A stretch of 41,751 nucleotides of DNA from Ruminococcus sp. (GCA_029060305.1 JAIDUG010000043.1:1-41751); one strand, 5' to 3'; counted from the first letter of the stretch, positions 1-10,539 are shown. Notes: generated by a model from the letters alone, not told the origin. Numbers and translations are program-made.

Positions 1-41
1 TTGGTTGGCAACGACCTGGGAAAGTAGAACGATGCCGGCAC
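1..41 (+). rRNA. rrf: 5S ribosomal RNA, 3' end only
   Basis: The first bases match the last third of a bacterial 5S rRNA: the helix IV/loop region followed by the conserved GGGAAAGTAGAACGATGCC block, which corresponds to the GUGAGAGUAGGACGCCGCC end of the Bacillus molecule. The gene enters from the left edge, so 16S and 23S probably lie outside the window. A strong terminator follows 6 bases later, which agrees with this being the end of an rrn operon. Confidence 0.85.
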
Positions 42-46
42 TTAGC

Positions 47-80
47 AAATCGGAAGTCTGTTGGCTTCCGATTTTTTGTT
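47..80 (+). terminator. Intrinsic terminator of the rRNA operon
   Basis: A perfect 10-bp stem (47-56 with 65-74) around an 8-base loop runs into a T tract ending at 80. It sits directly behind the 5S tail. Confidence 0.9.
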
Positions 81-97
81 ATATAATTGAGGTACAT

Positions 98-568
98 ATG
101 AAAGTAATTAAAAGAAAACTCGTCTTTATTTGTTTAATTTTAGTTACTGTATTAGTATTTTGTTTTGTATATTATACGAAAAATATGGAAGTTACTAAAG
201 TAACAGTCAGCGACGTGGAAAGCATAGAATGGCATTTATATGATAATCTTTTTTAAGAGGACTGGTATTATACAGTTGACTTTATAAATAAGACTGTTTC
301 TTACAGATATGAGGGTAGGGGTGATGAAAATGAGACTTCCTGTTATGCTTTTACAGATAAAGAAGCCGAATATTTTATAGAAAAAGCTAATACATATGGT
401 TTTTTTGACTGGAAAGAAGAATATTTTATGGAAGCAGAAGATGGCGGCGGTGATGAAATTATTGTTAAATTTACAGATGATTCTGTTCATGAAACATATT
501 GTTCAAATGAATATCTGCCTACATATGACCAGATGTCACATATTTTTTTCGAGACTTTTGGTAGTTAA
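98..568 (+). pseudogene. Secreted/membrane-anchored hypothetical protein broken by one in-frame stop
   Basis: An ATG at 98 with GAGG 6 bases upstream opens a frame beginning MKVIKRKLVFICLILVTVLV, a positively charged start and one hydrophobic segment typical of a signal anchor. The frame meets TAA at 254-256, after 52 codons. It then continues in the same frame for 103 more sense codons rich in acidic and aromatic residues, up to TAA at 566-568 and a terminator. Because both halves are in one frame, a single substitution rather than an indel explains the break; the intact protein would be about 156 aa. Function is not recognisable. The position just behind the rRNA operon suggests that it depended on its own weak promoter or on read-through. 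An alternative is that a short 52-aa peptide is the real product, but the coding-like tail argues against that. Confidence 0.65.
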
Positions 569-570
569 TC

Positions 571-607
571 AATACTGTCTGAATAGAAAAATTCGGCAGT
601 ATTTTTT
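571..607 (+). terminator. Terminator behind the broken gene
   Basis: An imperfect 14-bp inverted repeat (571-584 with 591-604, one mismatch) with T-rich 3' end, two bases after the pseudogene stop codon. Its preservation suggests that the gene was lost recently. Confidence 0.7.
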
Positions 608-629
608 ATATAACTTTATTGATACAACA

Positions 630-665
630 AAAAGACTGCCGAAACTAATCGACAGCCTTTTTTTG
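630..665 (-). terminator. tuf terminator, probably bidirectional
   Basis: The arms 631-640 and 651-660 pair with two G-U wobbles. T runs lie on both sides: a TTTTTG run on the minus strand and seven T on the plus strand. It separates the convergent broken gene and tuf. Confidence 0.75.
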
Positions 666-681
666 AAGGATATGAAAAAAC

Positions 682-1881
<1,200 letters not shown>

Positions 1882-1926
1882 TGGAAAAATCCTCCTTAAA
1901 TAGAAAATACAGTAACCTGTATATAT

Positions 1927-1955
1927 ATTATAACAGATTATTTTAATAAATGCAA
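1927..1955 (-). promoter_or_regulatory. tuf promoter (sigma-A type)
   Basis: On the minus strand TTGCAT (1955-1950), a 17-bp spacer and TATAAT (1932-1927) form a near-consensus promoter. The start point would lie about 40 bases ahead of the tuf ATG. Confidence 0.85.
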
Positions 1956-1986
1956 GTGTTTCGGAGAAAAAATTTCTCCGGAACAC
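1956..1986 (-). terminator. Hairpin between fusA and tuf, probable attenuating terminator
   Basis: A 13-bp stem (GTGTT-CGGAGAA type, one mismatch) abuts the tuf -35 box. The following tract is T-rich but interrupted, so termination is probably partial and some transcripts may read into tuf. Confidence 0.6.
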
Positions 1987-1998
1987 AAGATTTTTTAA

Positions 1999-4077
1999 TT
2001 AGTTTTTGCTTCTTGAAGCCATAATCTTTTCAGCAATGCTTCTCGGAACTTCCTGATAGCTGTGAGGTTCCATAGTATACTGACCACGACCCTGAGTATT
2101 AGAACGAAGGTCGGAAGTATAACCGAACATTTCTGAAAGCGGAACGAGTGCGTCAACCTGAACAGTGCCTGTTCTTGTTTCCTGACCCTGAATCTGACCA
2201 CGGCGTGAGCTGAGGTCACCGATAACAGTACCTGTGTACTCGTCAGGAACGATAACAGCCACTTTCATAACAGGTTCCATAAGAATAGCGTTAGCCTGCT
2301 TGAGCGCTTCCTTGAATGCGATAGAACCGGCAATCTTGAATGCCATTTCAGAGGAGTCAACTTCGTGGTAAGAACCGTCATAAAGTTCAACCTTAACGTC
2401 AACAACTTCATAACCGGCGAGAATACCGGCTTTCATAGCACCCTGAATACCAGCGTCAACAGCAGGAATGTATTCCTTAGGAATAGAACCGCCGACAACA
2501 GCATTCTTAAACTCGTAACCCTTACCGGATTCGTTAGGTTCAACACGGATTTTAACGTGACCGTACTGACCAGAACCACCGGACTGTTTCTTGTATTTGT
2601 AATCAACGTCAGCATTGCCCTTGATAGTTTCCTTGTAAGCAACCTGAGGCGCGCCGACGTTAGCTTCTACCTTAAATTCACGGAGAAGTCTGTCAACAAT
2701 AATATCAAGGTGAAGTTCGCCCATACCTGCAATAATAGTCTGACCTGTTTCTTCGTCAGTCCATGTTTTGAAAGTGGGGTCTTCTTCTGCGAGCTTAGCA
2801 AGAGCGATACCCATTTTTTCCTGACCTGCTTTTGTCTTAGGCTCGATAGCAAGCTGAATAACAGGCTCAGGGAATTCCATAGATTCAAGAATAATGGGGT
2901 GCTTTTCGTCGCAGAGAGTATCACCGGTTGTTGTGTTCTTAAGACCTACAGCAGCGGCAATATCACCTGAATAAACTGTAGTAAGGTCTTTTCTGTGGTT
3001 AGCGTGCATCTGAACGATACGACCGAATCTCTCACGATTGTCCTTAGTAGCGTTGAGAACAGTGTCGCCCTGATTGATTACGCCGGAGTAAACACGGAAG
3101 AATGCGAGTTTACCAACAAACGGGTCAGTAGCGATTTTGAAAGCGAGAGCAGAGAATGGCTCATCGTCAGAAGACGGTCTTTCTTCAGCTTCGTCAGTAT
3201 CAGGATTTATACCCTTGATAGCAGGAACGTCAAGCGGAGAGGGCATATAGTCGATAATAGCATCGAGAAGTTTCTGAACGCCCTTGTTTCTGTAGGAAGT
3301 ACCGCAGGTAACAGGAACCATTGTGTTAGCGATAGTGGACTTTCTGATACATGACTTGATTTCGTCCTGAGTGAGTTCTTCACCGTCGAGATACTTCATC
3401 ATGAGTTCTTCGTCCATTTCGGCAACGTGTTCAACCATATCATCGTGATACTGCTGAGCTTTTTCAAGCATATCCTCAGGAATTTCTTCTACACGAATAT
3501 CTTTTCCGAGGTCATCATAATAGATGTAAGCCTTCATTTCAACGAGGTCGATGATACCCTTGAAATCGTCCTCAGCACCGATAGGAAGCTGAATCGGAAC
3601 AGCATTACACTTAAGTCTGTCTTTCATCATGTCAACGACACGATAGAAGTCTGCACCCATAATGTCCATTTTATTTACATAAGCCATACGGGGTACTTTG
3701 TAGTTATCAGCCTGTCTCCATACGGTTTCAGACTGAGGCTCAACACCGCCCTTTGCACAAAGAACTGTTACAGAGCCGTCGAGTACACGGAGTGAACGTT
3801 CAACTTCAACAGTGAAGTCAACGTGACCGGGTGTATCAATGATGTTAAGTCTGTGACCAGCCCAATAGCAGGTAGTAGCAGCAGAAGTAATTGTGATACC
3901 TCTTTCCTGTTCCTGAGCCATCCAGTCCATAGTAGCACTACCCTCATGAGTTTCACCGATTTTGTGATTAACACCGGTGTAGTAGAGGATACGTTCTGTG
4001 GTAGTGGTCTTACCTGCGTCAATGTGAGCCATTATGCCGATATTTCTTGTATTTTCAAGTGAACAATCTCTTGACAT
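1999..4077 (-). CDS. fusA: Translation elongation factor G
   Basis: EF-G is the GTPase that drives tRNA-mRNA translocation and, with RRF, ribosome recycling. The 692-aa protein begins [20 protein letters not shown] and shows [13 protein letters not shown] (G1) near residue 17, RGITITSAA (G2), DTPGHVDF (G3) and NKMD (G4), then domain II, domain III, the domain IV segment with [10 protein letters not shown], and a C-terminal domain V with the RRGQIQG motif. Length matches bacterial EF-G. AAGGAGG lies 5-6 bases upstream of the ATG. It follows rpsG after 21 bases, so the two genes are cotranscribed. Confidence 0.98.
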   Translation of the reverse strand: MSRDCSLENTRNIGIMAHIDAGKTTTTERILYYTGVNHKIGETHEGSATMDWMAQEQERGITITSAATTCYWAGHRLNIIDTPGHVDFTVEVERSLRVLDGSVTVLCAKGGVEPQSETVWRQADNYKVPRMAYVNKMDIMGADFYRVVDMMKDRLKCNAVPIQLPIGAEDDFKGIIDLVEMKAYIYYDDLGKDIRVEEIPEDMLEKAQQYHDDMVEHVAEMDEELMMKYLDGEELTQDEIKSCIRKSTIANTMVPVTCGTSYRNKGVQKLLDAIIDYMPSPLDVPAIKGINPDTDEAEERPSSDDEPFSALAFKIATDPFVGKLAFFRVYSGVINQGDTVLNATKDNRERFGRIVQMHANHRKDLTTVYSGDIAAAVGLKNTTTGDTLCDEKHPIILESMEFPEPVIQLAIEPKTKAGQEKMGIALAKLAEEDPTFKTWTDEETGQTIIAGMGELHLDIIVDRLLREFKVEANVGAPQVAYKETIKGNADVDYKYKKQSGGSGQYGHVKIRVEPNESGKGYEFKNAVVGGSIPKEYIPAVDAGIQGAMKAGILAGYEVVDVKVELYDGSYHEVDSSEMAFKIAGSIAFKEALKQANAILMEPVMKVAVIVPDEYTGTVIGDLSSRRGQIQGQETRTGTVQVDALVPLSEMFGYTSDLRSNTQGRGQYTMEPHSYQEVPRSIAEKIMASRSKN

Positions 4078-4098
4078 AATAATCCTCCTTTCTTACTC

Positions 4099-4569
4099 TT
4101 ACCAACGGTAGTGAGCAAACGCCTTGTTTGCTTCTGCCATTTTGTGAGTATCGTCACGCTTCTTGCAAGCACCGCCTGTGCCGTTGAGAGCGTCGAGGAT
4201 TTCACCGGCAAGTCTTTCTTTCATAGTTTTTTCATTTCTCTCTCTGGAATACTTTGTAATCCATCTGAGACCTAAAGTCTGTCTTCTTTCGGGTCTAACC
4301 TCCATAGGAACCTGATAGGTTGCACCACCGAGACGACGGGCTTTTACTTCGAGTTGTGGCATAATGTTTTCCATAGCCTGCTCAAAAACTTCAAGAGCGT
4401 CCTTGCCTGTCTTTTCAGCTACGATTTCAAAAGCACCGTAGACAATTTTCTGCGCAACGCCCTTTTTACCGTCGAGCATTATATTATTAATGAGACGTGT
4501 AACAAGCTTTGAATTGTATACAGGGTCCTGTAATACGTCACGCTTTGCGATATTACCTCTTCTTGGCAT
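4099..4569 (-). CDS. rpsG: 30S ribosomal protein S7
   Basis: S7 nucleates assembly of the 30S head by binding the 3' domain of 16S rRNA. The 156-aa product starts [20 protein letters not shown] and contains the signature block around [17 protein letters not shown] and the conserved end KAFAHYRW. An AGGAGGG site precedes the ATG by about 9 bases. It lies between rpsL and fusA as in other str operons, but is separated from rpsL by a long structured spacer described separately. Confidence 0.98.
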   Translation of the reverse strand: MPRRGNIAKRDVLQDPVYNSKLVTRLINNIMLDGKKGVAQKIVYGAFEIVAEKTGKDALEVFEQAMENIMPQLEVKARRLGGATYQVPMEVRPERRQTLGLRWITKYSRERNEKTMKERLAGEILDALNGTGGACKKRDDTHKMAEANKAFAHYRW

Positions 4570-4791
4570 TTTCGCTTCCCTCCTTCACATAGATTCATGA
4601 ATTCATAGGTACTCAAACCGACCGATTACTGCTCCCGACAGGGAGTATAACACTTCACCGGTCAGGTGTGCCAGAGCCAATGCAGAGGATTTTAAATATA
4701 TATAAAATCTCCGCATTATCCAGCGGTAGTAGTTATCCTATTTTAAAAGTTTGCAGTTTAACGACCTGCCTGTCGTCAGCAGAACAGAGAA
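4570..4791 (-). ncRNA. Structured 222-nt spacer between rpsL and rpsG, candidate S7 autoregulatory leader
   Basis: No reading frame fills this gap. Minus-strand RNA could form several separate hairpins: ACGAC/GTCGT at 4761-4776 just after rpsL; a long imperfect stem of about 14 pairs at 4679-4716 with a TATATAT loop; and CTCCC/GGGAG at 4632-4645. CACC/GGTG sequences also occur around 4652-4668. None ends in a T tract, so they are not ordinary terminators. In E. coli, S7 binds the rpsL-rpsG intercistronic RNA to control its own translation; a similar role here is inference. The AT-rich loop of the long stem might alternatively hold an internal promoter. Confidence 0.45.
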
Positions 4792-5208
4792 TTACTTCTT
4801 CTTAGGTCTCTTGGCACCGTATTTTGAACGAGCCTGACCACGATTTGCAACGCCCTGAGCATCGAGAGTACCTCTGATAATGTGGTAACGTACACCAGGA
4901 AGGTCCTTTACACGTCCGCCTCTGATGAGAACAACGCTGTGTTCCTGAAGATTGTGACCAATACCAGGAATGTAAGAAGTAACTTCGTAACCATTGGTGA
5001 GCTTTACTCTGGCGATTTTTCTCATAGCAGAGTTAGGCTTTTTAGGGGTAGCAGTTCTTACAGCAGTACAAACGCCTCTTTTCTGAGGTGAGCTCTGATT
5101 AATCTGCACTTTTTTCTTAGCATTGTAGCCTTTCTGAAGTGCCGGAGCCGTTGACTTAACCTCCAGGTCTTTTCTGCCCTTACGCACGAGCTGGTTAAAT
5201 GTAGGCAT
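4792..5208 (-). CDS. rpsL: 30S ribosomal protein S12
   Basis: S12 sits at the decoding centre and affects accuracy. The 138-aa product starts [16 protein letters not shown] and contains [11 protein letters not shown] and [14 protein letters not shown]. The two lysines whose replacement usually gives streptomycin resistance (K42 and K87 in E. coli mature numbering) are both present, so the allele looks sensitive. The ATG at 5208 has AAGGAGGAAG upstream; an upstream in-frame extension begins inside the promoter region and is rejected. First gene of the str operon. Confidence 0.98.
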   Translation of the reverse strand: MPTFNQLVRKGRKDLEVKSTAPALQKGYNAKKKVQINQSSPQKRGVCTAVRTATPKKPNSAMRKIARVKLTNGYEVTSYIPGIGHNLQEHSVVLIRGGRVKDLPGVRYHIIRGTLDAQGVANRGQARSKYGAKRPKKK

Positions 5209-5259
5209 ATTCTTCCTCCTTTTCCAGAAAATTATGTACCTATAAAAGTACACTTATAT

Positions 5260-5288
5260 ATTATAACCATAAAAAAACATCTTGTCAA
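5260..5288 (-). promoter_or_regulatory. str operon promoter
   Basis: A perfect TTGACA (5288-5283), 17-bp spacer and perfect TATAAT (5265-5260) lie on the minus strand, about 50 bases ahead of rpsL. The short leader contains GTAC repeats that may fold into a small hairpin. Confidence 0.92.
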
Positions 5289-5440
5289 GTGTTTCACACA
5301 AAAAAGTCGAAATTTTCTGTATATTTTGTTATATTTCCCATTAAAAAGGCGGTTTTAAGGTATGAAGTTGGATATTATTAAAAAAGAAGTTGAATAAAAG
5401 AAAACATACACAATGTCAGGTCAATATCCATATAGAAGTT

Positions 5441-5478
5441 TAAGCCCCGAAGCAATTATTAACTGATTCGGGGCTTAT
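5441..5478 (-). terminator. Terminator-like hairpin in the 5289-5511 gap
   Basis: A perfect 11-bp stem, TAAGCCCCGAA with its complement (5441-5451 / 5467-5477), stands 34 bases behind the 5512-6039 gene. The flanks are AT-rich without a clean T run on the minus strand. Apart from this hairpin and the str promoter I see no gene in the gap. Confidence 0.55.
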
Positions 5479-5511
5479 TGTCAATATTCGATTATTCGTA
5501 TAAATCAAAAT

Positions 5512-6039
5512 TTACTTGCTCTCATTACACAATTTGCAACCCAAAAATGACATAATCAAACCGTGTTTTTGACATTTCGGATAACCACAGTAAACAGGGT
5601 CGTCTTTCTCTTTGTCAGAGAGCCATTCCTGCAAATTGTTGTCATCAATATCATTTACTGTCATTCGATTTATTAGTGCATTAAAGCTATTCAACGCATA
5701 GTCAATATTTTCTTTATTTGGCTTATACCAAAGTTTATCCCAAACACTTTCTTGTAATGTTAATTCTCGTGCATACTCTATTACGTTTAATAAAAACGAT
5801 TTGTCTGCTTCAAAAGAATCTCTATGCCACGGCATTTCAATTATCTCAAATCCGACTGTTCCACCTCCGATTATACATTGCTGTTTTTCAGCCAGAAAAG
5901 CAATCATTCTTTTTTCACTTTCGGAATCAGCCAGCTCAGAACCGCTGACAAGTAAATAGTCAATCAGTACATCTGTAAGTCCGTTAGACATAGAGAACCG
6001 ATCGTTCTCTGTATATTTAAAAACGATTTTATTTCCCAT
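5512..6039 (-). CDS. Hypothetical protein with C-terminal Cys cluster
   Basis: A 175-aa protein beginning MGNKIVFKYTENDRFSMSNG. I do not recognise the family. It is soluble, acidic, and ends with a four-cysteine cluster: Cys-Gly-Tyr-Pro-Lys-Cys, then His-Gly, and Gly-Cys-Lys-Leu-Cys close to the C terminus. This could form a zinc ribbon. The start is decided by the promoter: the -10 box overlaps an upstream in-frame ATG, so translation must begin at the later ATG, which has GGAAG 8 bases upstream. It is monocistronic between the str operon and the dockerin gene. Confidence 0.65.
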   Translation of the reverse strand: MGNKIVFKYTENDRFSMSNGLTDVLIDYLLVSGSELADSESEKRMIAFLAEKQQCIIGGGTVGFEIIEMPWHRDSFEADKSFLLNVIEYARELTLQESVWDKLWYKPNKENIDYALNSFNALINRMTVNDIDDNNLQEWLSDKEKDDPVYCGYPKCQKHGLIMSFLGCKLCNESK

Positions 6040-6099
6040 TTTAGTTCTTCCATTATCACAAAAAGATATTCGATTATATTCCAATTTATCTTTATAATA

Positions 6100-6128
6100 A
6101 TTATACATCAAAGCCGTTACATTGTCAA
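6100..6128 (-). promoter_or_regulatory. Promoter of the 175-aa hypothetical gene
   Basis: Perfect TTGACA (6128-6123), 17-bp spacer and perfect TATAAT (6105-6100) on the minus strand. It excludes the upstream ATG at 6111-6106 as a start. Confidence 0.85.
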
Positions 6129-6204
6129 TAGAAACTCTTTATGAGCGACCGTCTTTATAGCAGGTGTTTTTTATTTTAATTATATGTGTTTTCGACTTTA
6201 TGAA

Positions 6205-7638
6205 TTAATGTTGCGTGTTATTGAACCAAGTTGGCATATCGTCAGTACCGCCTGTTGAAGCGTATGCGTAATATGAGAGAATAAATGTAGCGTCAACAGC
6301 ATCTGCTTTACCGTCGCCGTCGATGTCAGCGGAGTTTTTCTGTGCTTCTGTAAACGTTCCTGTTTGTCCGGTTGAGAGGAGTGCGTATTCAGTAAGTACA
6401 AGAGTAGCATCTACAGCATTTATCATTCCGTCGTTGTCAACGTCTCCGAGTTTCTGAGTTTCTGTATTTTCCGTTACAGTGACTTCAAAGTATTCTGTCA
6501 TAATTGTGGAAGTGTATGGGTTCAAAACATTTACATATATTTTGTAAGTGCCTGTTTTTGTATTGTCAAATTCAGAGGTGTCAACGTCAGGATTGTCTTT
6601 CATATCATATGTATAATAACTATTCCTGTCATATACAGTATATTTTCCGCCTGAGAGGTCAAGTTCTTCACCGATTTCATAGACTGTTTTAGTCGGTAAT
6701 GAAACATCTGTAATAATTAGCGGATGAGTAGTAATTGTTGTGGTTGTAGTAGTCGTTGGTTCTGTTGTAGTGGTGGTGGTAGTTGTTGTAGTAGTTTCAA
6801 TCTTACGGAGATATACTGCTAAATCAGGATTTTCAGCGGAAAGCTCCCAGCGTGTAGCACCGTCGGGAATGTAGTAGCCATCTGGTATAGCGTTTTCAAG
6901 CGTTGAGAGTGCAACATATGCGGTACTTGATATAAACTCAAATGACTGCGGATATTCGCCGGAAGTCTGTACAACTTGTGCAGGGTCAGAGGCATAATAT
7001 GAGACTATGTTATATCTTACACCTGAAACAGCCTGATATGTTTCTTCGTCAATAAAGATAACACTGTAATTAATTTTTACAGGTTCAGTTGTAGTAGTTG
7101 TTGTTTGTGTGGTTACAGTAGTATTCGTCGGAGTTGTACCGCCTGAATCGCTTACTGTTACTATTCCATAATTCATAGTAGGGGTATAGTTGTGTCCGTC
7201 AGCGGTGGTACATGACATTGCAGTGCTTTTCCAGTCAAAAGAATATGCCTTCGGAGTACAGCTTTCTGAAACGTGCAGATAGATTGAGCCTGCAAGGTTT
7301 GTTGAACTGACTGTACCGTCACTTGTAATGGAAAAATTGAGAATGTTTCCGCTTACAGCGTAACTTATAGAACCGTTGAAAGCCGGAGAAGTTTCTGACA
7401 TTCCGGTGACTTCAAAGCCGTCCGGAATTGTCAGTACAATGTTTGACATTTCTTTTATAGCGACTTTTTCTTCCACAAGTATGTCAAGCTGTATGTCCTG
7501 TCCTGCTGAAGCCGTCAACGCTGAAAAATGAAAAATCATTCTGCCTCCTGCTGACTGCACTGCAACGGAAGTCAGGCACATAAAAGTCATAAGCAAACTA
7601 AGGAATACGGATAATATTTTTTTTGAATTAGTTTTCAT
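6205..7638 (-). CDS. Secreted multidomain protein with type I dockerin
   Basis: A 477-aa exported protein. Residues 1-30 are a Sec signal peptide. Residues 36-163 look like a cohesin or cohesin-fold module (LTASAGQDIQLDILV start, beta-rich). Residues 167-186 are a Thr linker, 187-280 a beta-rich domain of SpaA/prealbumin type, and 281-304 a second Thr linker. Residues 305-390 form a bacterial Ig-like domain, and 396-465 a dockerin with two calcium loops (DVDNDGMINAVDAT and DIDGDGKADAVDAT). Dockerins bind cohesins of cellulosomal scaffoldins, so the protein probably joins an extracellular complex. No catalytic module is visible; a structural or adaptor role is inference. CAGGAGG precedes the ATG. 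It lies 33 bases behind trkH with no hairpin between them and no promoter that I can see. Confidence 0.85.
   Translation of the reverse strand: MKTNSKKILSVFLSLLMTFMCLTSVAVQSAGGRMIFHFSALTASAGQDIQLDILVEEKVAIKEMSNIVLTIPDGFEVTGMSETSPAFNGSISYAVSGNILNFSITSDGTVSSTNLAGSIYLHVSESCTPKAYSFDWKSTAMSCTTADGHNYTPTMNYGIVTVSDSGGTTPTNTTVTTQTTTTTTEPVKINYSVIFIDEETYQAVSGVRYNIVSYYASDPAQVVQTSGEYPQSFEFISSTAYVALSTLENAIPDGYYIPDGATRWELSAENPDLAVYLRKIETTTTTTTTTTTEPTTTTTTTITTHPLIITDVSLPTKTVYEIGEELDLSGGKYTVYDRNSYYTYDMKDNPDVDTSEFDNTKTGTYKIYVNVLNPYTSTIMTEYFEVTVTENTETQKLGDVDNDGMINAVDATLVLTEYALLSTGQTGTFTEAQKNSADIDGDGKADAVDATFILSYYAYASTGGTDDMPTWFNNTQH
6727..6800 (-). repeat. Low-complexity Thr-codon tract
   Basis: A run of ACN/ACA-type triplets on the minus strand encodes the second Thr-rich linker of the dockerin protein. 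A shorter similar tract lies near 7080-7130. Such tracts change length by slippage and may misassemble. Confidence 0.6.
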
Positions 7639-7671
7639 ACATTCCTCCTGAGAATTTTATTTTTTTGTTAA

Positions 7672-9108
7672 TCAGTGTTTTTTTGTGGCGAAAAGCATTA
7701 TAAGCGGATAGATTTCAAGTCTTCCTATCAGCATATCGAAACTGAGTACAAATTTTGAAAATGCATTGAGACCTCCTAAATTTCCAGAAGTGCTGAAACG
7801 TCCCACGCCGAAACCTATATTATTCATACAGGTTATTACAGCAGAAGCTGATTCTTCAATAGAATAATTGTCAAGGGTTATAAGCAGAAGTGAAGCACAC
7901 AATATCAGCATAAACAGTATAAAATATGACGATACACCCCTGACTACATCATTCTCAACCGGTTTTCCGTCCATCTTCACGGTTGCTACTGCACGGGGAT
8001 TGACAATATATTTTAGTTCTTTCACACCTGTCTTGAAAAGTATCAGTATTCTTGAAACTTTCATACCGCCACCTGTTGAACCTGCACACGAACCAACAAA
8101 CATAAGCAGTATGAGAAGTGTCTGTGAAAATATCGGAAACTGTGAAGTATCAGTGGTTGCGAATCCGGCGGAAGTTATTGTAGATGCTACCATAAAGAAT
8201 GAATGTCTGAGAGCCTCACCGAATGAACCGAACAATTTCATAGTGTTCATTGTAATGACAGCGGTTGCAGTTATAATAATTCCGAAATAAGTTCTTGCTT
8301 CTTCGTTTCTGAATACAAGCGGAAATTTCTTTATAAGCAGATAGTAGTAGAGGTTGAAATTTACGCCGAAAAGTATTACAAATACTGCTATTACCATTTC
8401 GATATAAAGACTGTTGTAATGTGCTATACTGTCGCCCCATATCGAAAAACCACCAGTTCCAGCAGAGGAGCAGGCGTGTATTATTGCGTCATAAAGTGGC
8501 ATACCGCCGAAAAGTAACATTATTATTTCAAGCAACGTCATTGAAATATATATCATATAAAGTATACGTGCTGAAAATTTGGATTTGGAGACAAGTTTTC
8601 CGGCTTTTGGTCCTGCACATTCAGCACGCATCATATGCATTGTTCTTGAATCGTTGCTTGACATTATTGCAAGTACAAACATCAGTATTCCCATACCGCC
8701 TATCCAGTGAGTGAAAGCTCTCCAGAAAAGACAGGATTTTGACATTGATTCAACGTCACTTAATATGGTAGCACCGGTTGTGGTGAATCCCGATACCGTT
8801 TCAAATATTGCGTCTGAAAAGTTTGGTATTTCCCCCGAAATAATGAACGGAACAGCTCCTACTACTGACATCATAATCCAAGAGGCAGCAACACTTACGA
8901 AACCTTCCATAGAAAATATAGAGTTGTTTTTAGGTTTTCTGACGGTCAGGGCAAATGAAATAACCATAAGTATTGCAAAAGGTATGCCGAAAGAAGATAC
9001 AACGTGTTCCTCGCCGTAAATCAAGCCGACTATTATAGGCAGAAGCATAAAAAGTCCTACACCTTTAAGAATCTGTCCCATAATATATAAAATCATTCTG
9101 TAATTCAT
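7672..9108 (-). CDS. trkH: Potassium uptake transmembrane subunit TrkH/KtrB family
   Basis: This is the membrane pore of the Trk/Ktr potassium transporter. The 478-aa protein is very hydrophobic, with roughly ten or more membrane segments. It contains the four M-P-M filter loops with conserved glycines, seen as TTTGATIL, SAGTGGFS, TSAGFATTD and NNIGFGVG. Length fits TrkH. It follows trkA by 22 bases, so the gating subunit and pore are coexpressed. The SD sequence in front of the chosen ATG is weak (AAGGGAA is distant), so the start could be a few codons later. Confidence 0.92.
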   Translation of the reverse strand: MNYRMILYIMGQILKGVGLFMLLPIIVGLIYGEEHVVSSFGIPFAILMVISFALTVRKPKNNSIFSMEGFVSVAASWIMMSVVGAVPFIISGEIPNFSDAIFETVSGFTTTGATILSDVESMSKSCLFWRAFTHWIGGMGILMFVLAIMSSNDSRTMHMMRAECAGPKAGKLVSKSKFSARILYMIYISMTLLEIIMLLFGGMPLYDAIIHACSSAGTGGFSIWGDSIAHYNSLYIEMVIAVFVILFGVNFNLYYYLLIKKFPLVFRNEEARTYFGIIITATAVITMNTMKLFGSFGEALRHSFFMVASTITSAGFATTDTSQFPIFSQTLLILLMFVGSCAGSTGGGMKVSRILILFKTGVKELKYIVNPRAVATVKMDGKPVENDVVRGVSSYFILFMLILCASLLLITLDNYSIEESASAVITCMNNIGFGVGRFSTSGNLGGLNAFSKFVLSFDMLIGRLEIYPLIMLFATKKH

Positions 9109-9130
9109 AGTTCAGTACCGATATTTTCCC

Positions 9131-10489
9131 TTATTCAAAAATATTTTTCAAGTCGTTGAAACCCTTGTTTGTGGTGATTATGACAACACTGTCATTCAGT
9201 TTCATACAGTCGTCACCCTTTGGAATAATGAGTTCATTGCCTCTTACAATGCTTGCAATCAGTATGCCTTTTTTGAGTTTGAGCTTTTTCAGCGGTGTGT
9301 TTAAATATGGTTTGTCGTCACGGATAACAAATTCTATAGCCTCAAGTTGTTCGTTTACAAGACGGTAAAGCGTGGTGATATTGTTTCCTTTTGCGTTCTG
9401 TTTTGCACGGACATATTGAAGAATCTGATTTACTGTTATGGATTTCGGAGATATTATGCTGTCGAGTGAAAGTGTATCTGAAAGCTGTATAAGATTCATA
9501 CGGTTTACTTTTGTGACGACTTTTTCAACGCCGTTATTCTTTGCAAGAAGTGAGAGCAGAATATTTTCCTCGTCAATTCCTGTAAGCGTTACAACAGCAT
9601 CTGCATCGTAAACACGTTCACCCTCTAAAACGTCGTGGTCTGTACCGTCAGCACACGAAATATTGACTTTGTTAAGTCGCTGACTGAGTTCAAGACATCT
9701 TTTATAATCCATTTCAATAATCTTTACTTTTATGCCCATTTCAATAAGCTGTTGTGCAAGGTGATAGGCTACACGCCCTCCGCCGATTAAGACAGCCGAT
9801 TTTACACGTTTTTCACGGTAAGTGGCACTGATACTCTTGAAAAATTTAACCATTGCACTATGTGAAGCCGTCATGTGAATCTTGTCACCGGCACGGAGCA
9901 TGAAGTTACCGTCAGGGATTATAATTTCCTTGTCTCTCTGTACCGCACATATAAGAACATCAAGGCGTAGTCTTCTTGAAAGGTGGTTGAGGACAATTCC
10001 GTCAAGAATACTGCCTCTTGTTATGCGGATTTCAGCAAGGTCAACACGTCCCTTTGCGAATGATTCAATGTTTATTGCTTCCGGATAACGCAGGATTTTT
10101 GCAATTTCGTTGGCGGCGTTGTAATCGGGATTTACCATCATACTTATTTTGAGATTTTCACGCATAAATACAAGCTGTTGGTCAAATTCAGGATTACGCA
10201 CACGTGCTATACAGTGACGTGCTTTGAGTTCCTTTGCAATAAGGCATGAAAGAATATTCACCTCATCGGAATTTGTTACGGCAATGAAAATATCTGTCTT
10301 TGCGACGTTTGCTTCTGTCAGGATACTGGTCTGAAGGCAATTTCCGGTAATCCCCATAACGTCGTGGTCGTTTACAACGCTTTCGATTTTGGATTCGTCA
10401 GCATCGATTACTGTAACATTGTGTTCGTCGCTGAGAACGTCAGCAAGAGTACTGCCGACTTTTCCGCAACCTACAATAATAATGTCCAT
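9131..10489 (-). CDS. trkA: Potassium uptake regulatory subunit TrkA
   Basis: A cytoplasmic, nucleotide-binding gating subunit of the Trk system. The 452-aa protein has the full two-repeat TrkA layout: RCK_N (MDIIIVGCGKVGSTLADVLS, Rossmann glycine motif), RCK_C, a second RCK_N beginning with AVLIGGGRVAYHLAQQL near residue 232, and a second RCK_C up to the end. GGAGG stands 5 bases ahead of the ATG. First gene of the trkA-trkH unit. I looked for a c-di-AMP (ydaO-type) riboswitch upstream and see only a short leader. Confidence 0.93.
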   Translation of the reverse strand: MDIIIVGCGKVGSTLADVLSDEHNVTVIDADESKIESVVNDHDVMGITGNCLQTSILTEANVAKTDIFIAVTNSDEVNILSCLIAKELKARHCIARVRNPEFDQQLVFMRENLKISMMVNPDYNAANEIAKILRYPEAINIESFAKGRVDLAEIRITRGSILDGIVLNHLSRRLRLDVLICAVQRDKEIIIPDGNFMLRAGDKIHMTASHSAMVKFFKSISATYREKRVKSAVLIGGGRVAYHLAQQLIEMGIKVKIIEMDYKRCLELSQRLNKVNISCADGTDHDVLEGERVYDADAVVTLTGIDEENILLSLLAKNNGVEKVVTKVNRMNLIQLSDTLSLDSIISPKSITVNQILQYVRAKQNAKGNNITTLYRLVNEQLEAIEFVIRDDKPYLNTPLKKLKLKKGILIASIVRGNELIIPKGDDCMKLNDSVVIITTNKGFNDLKNIFE

Positions 10490-10539
10490 AATTCCTCCAT
10501 AAAATATAGAAATTTCGGAGTTTATAATTCTCCATTTTA

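Noticed and set aside
5..97. Coding frame reading from the 5S region into the broken gene
   Set aside because: It passes through the rRNA tail and its terminator; the SD-supported ATG at 98 is the real start.
8421..9019. Plus-strand frames within trkH
   Set aside because: Antisense shadows of a membrane protein gene, without supporting signals.
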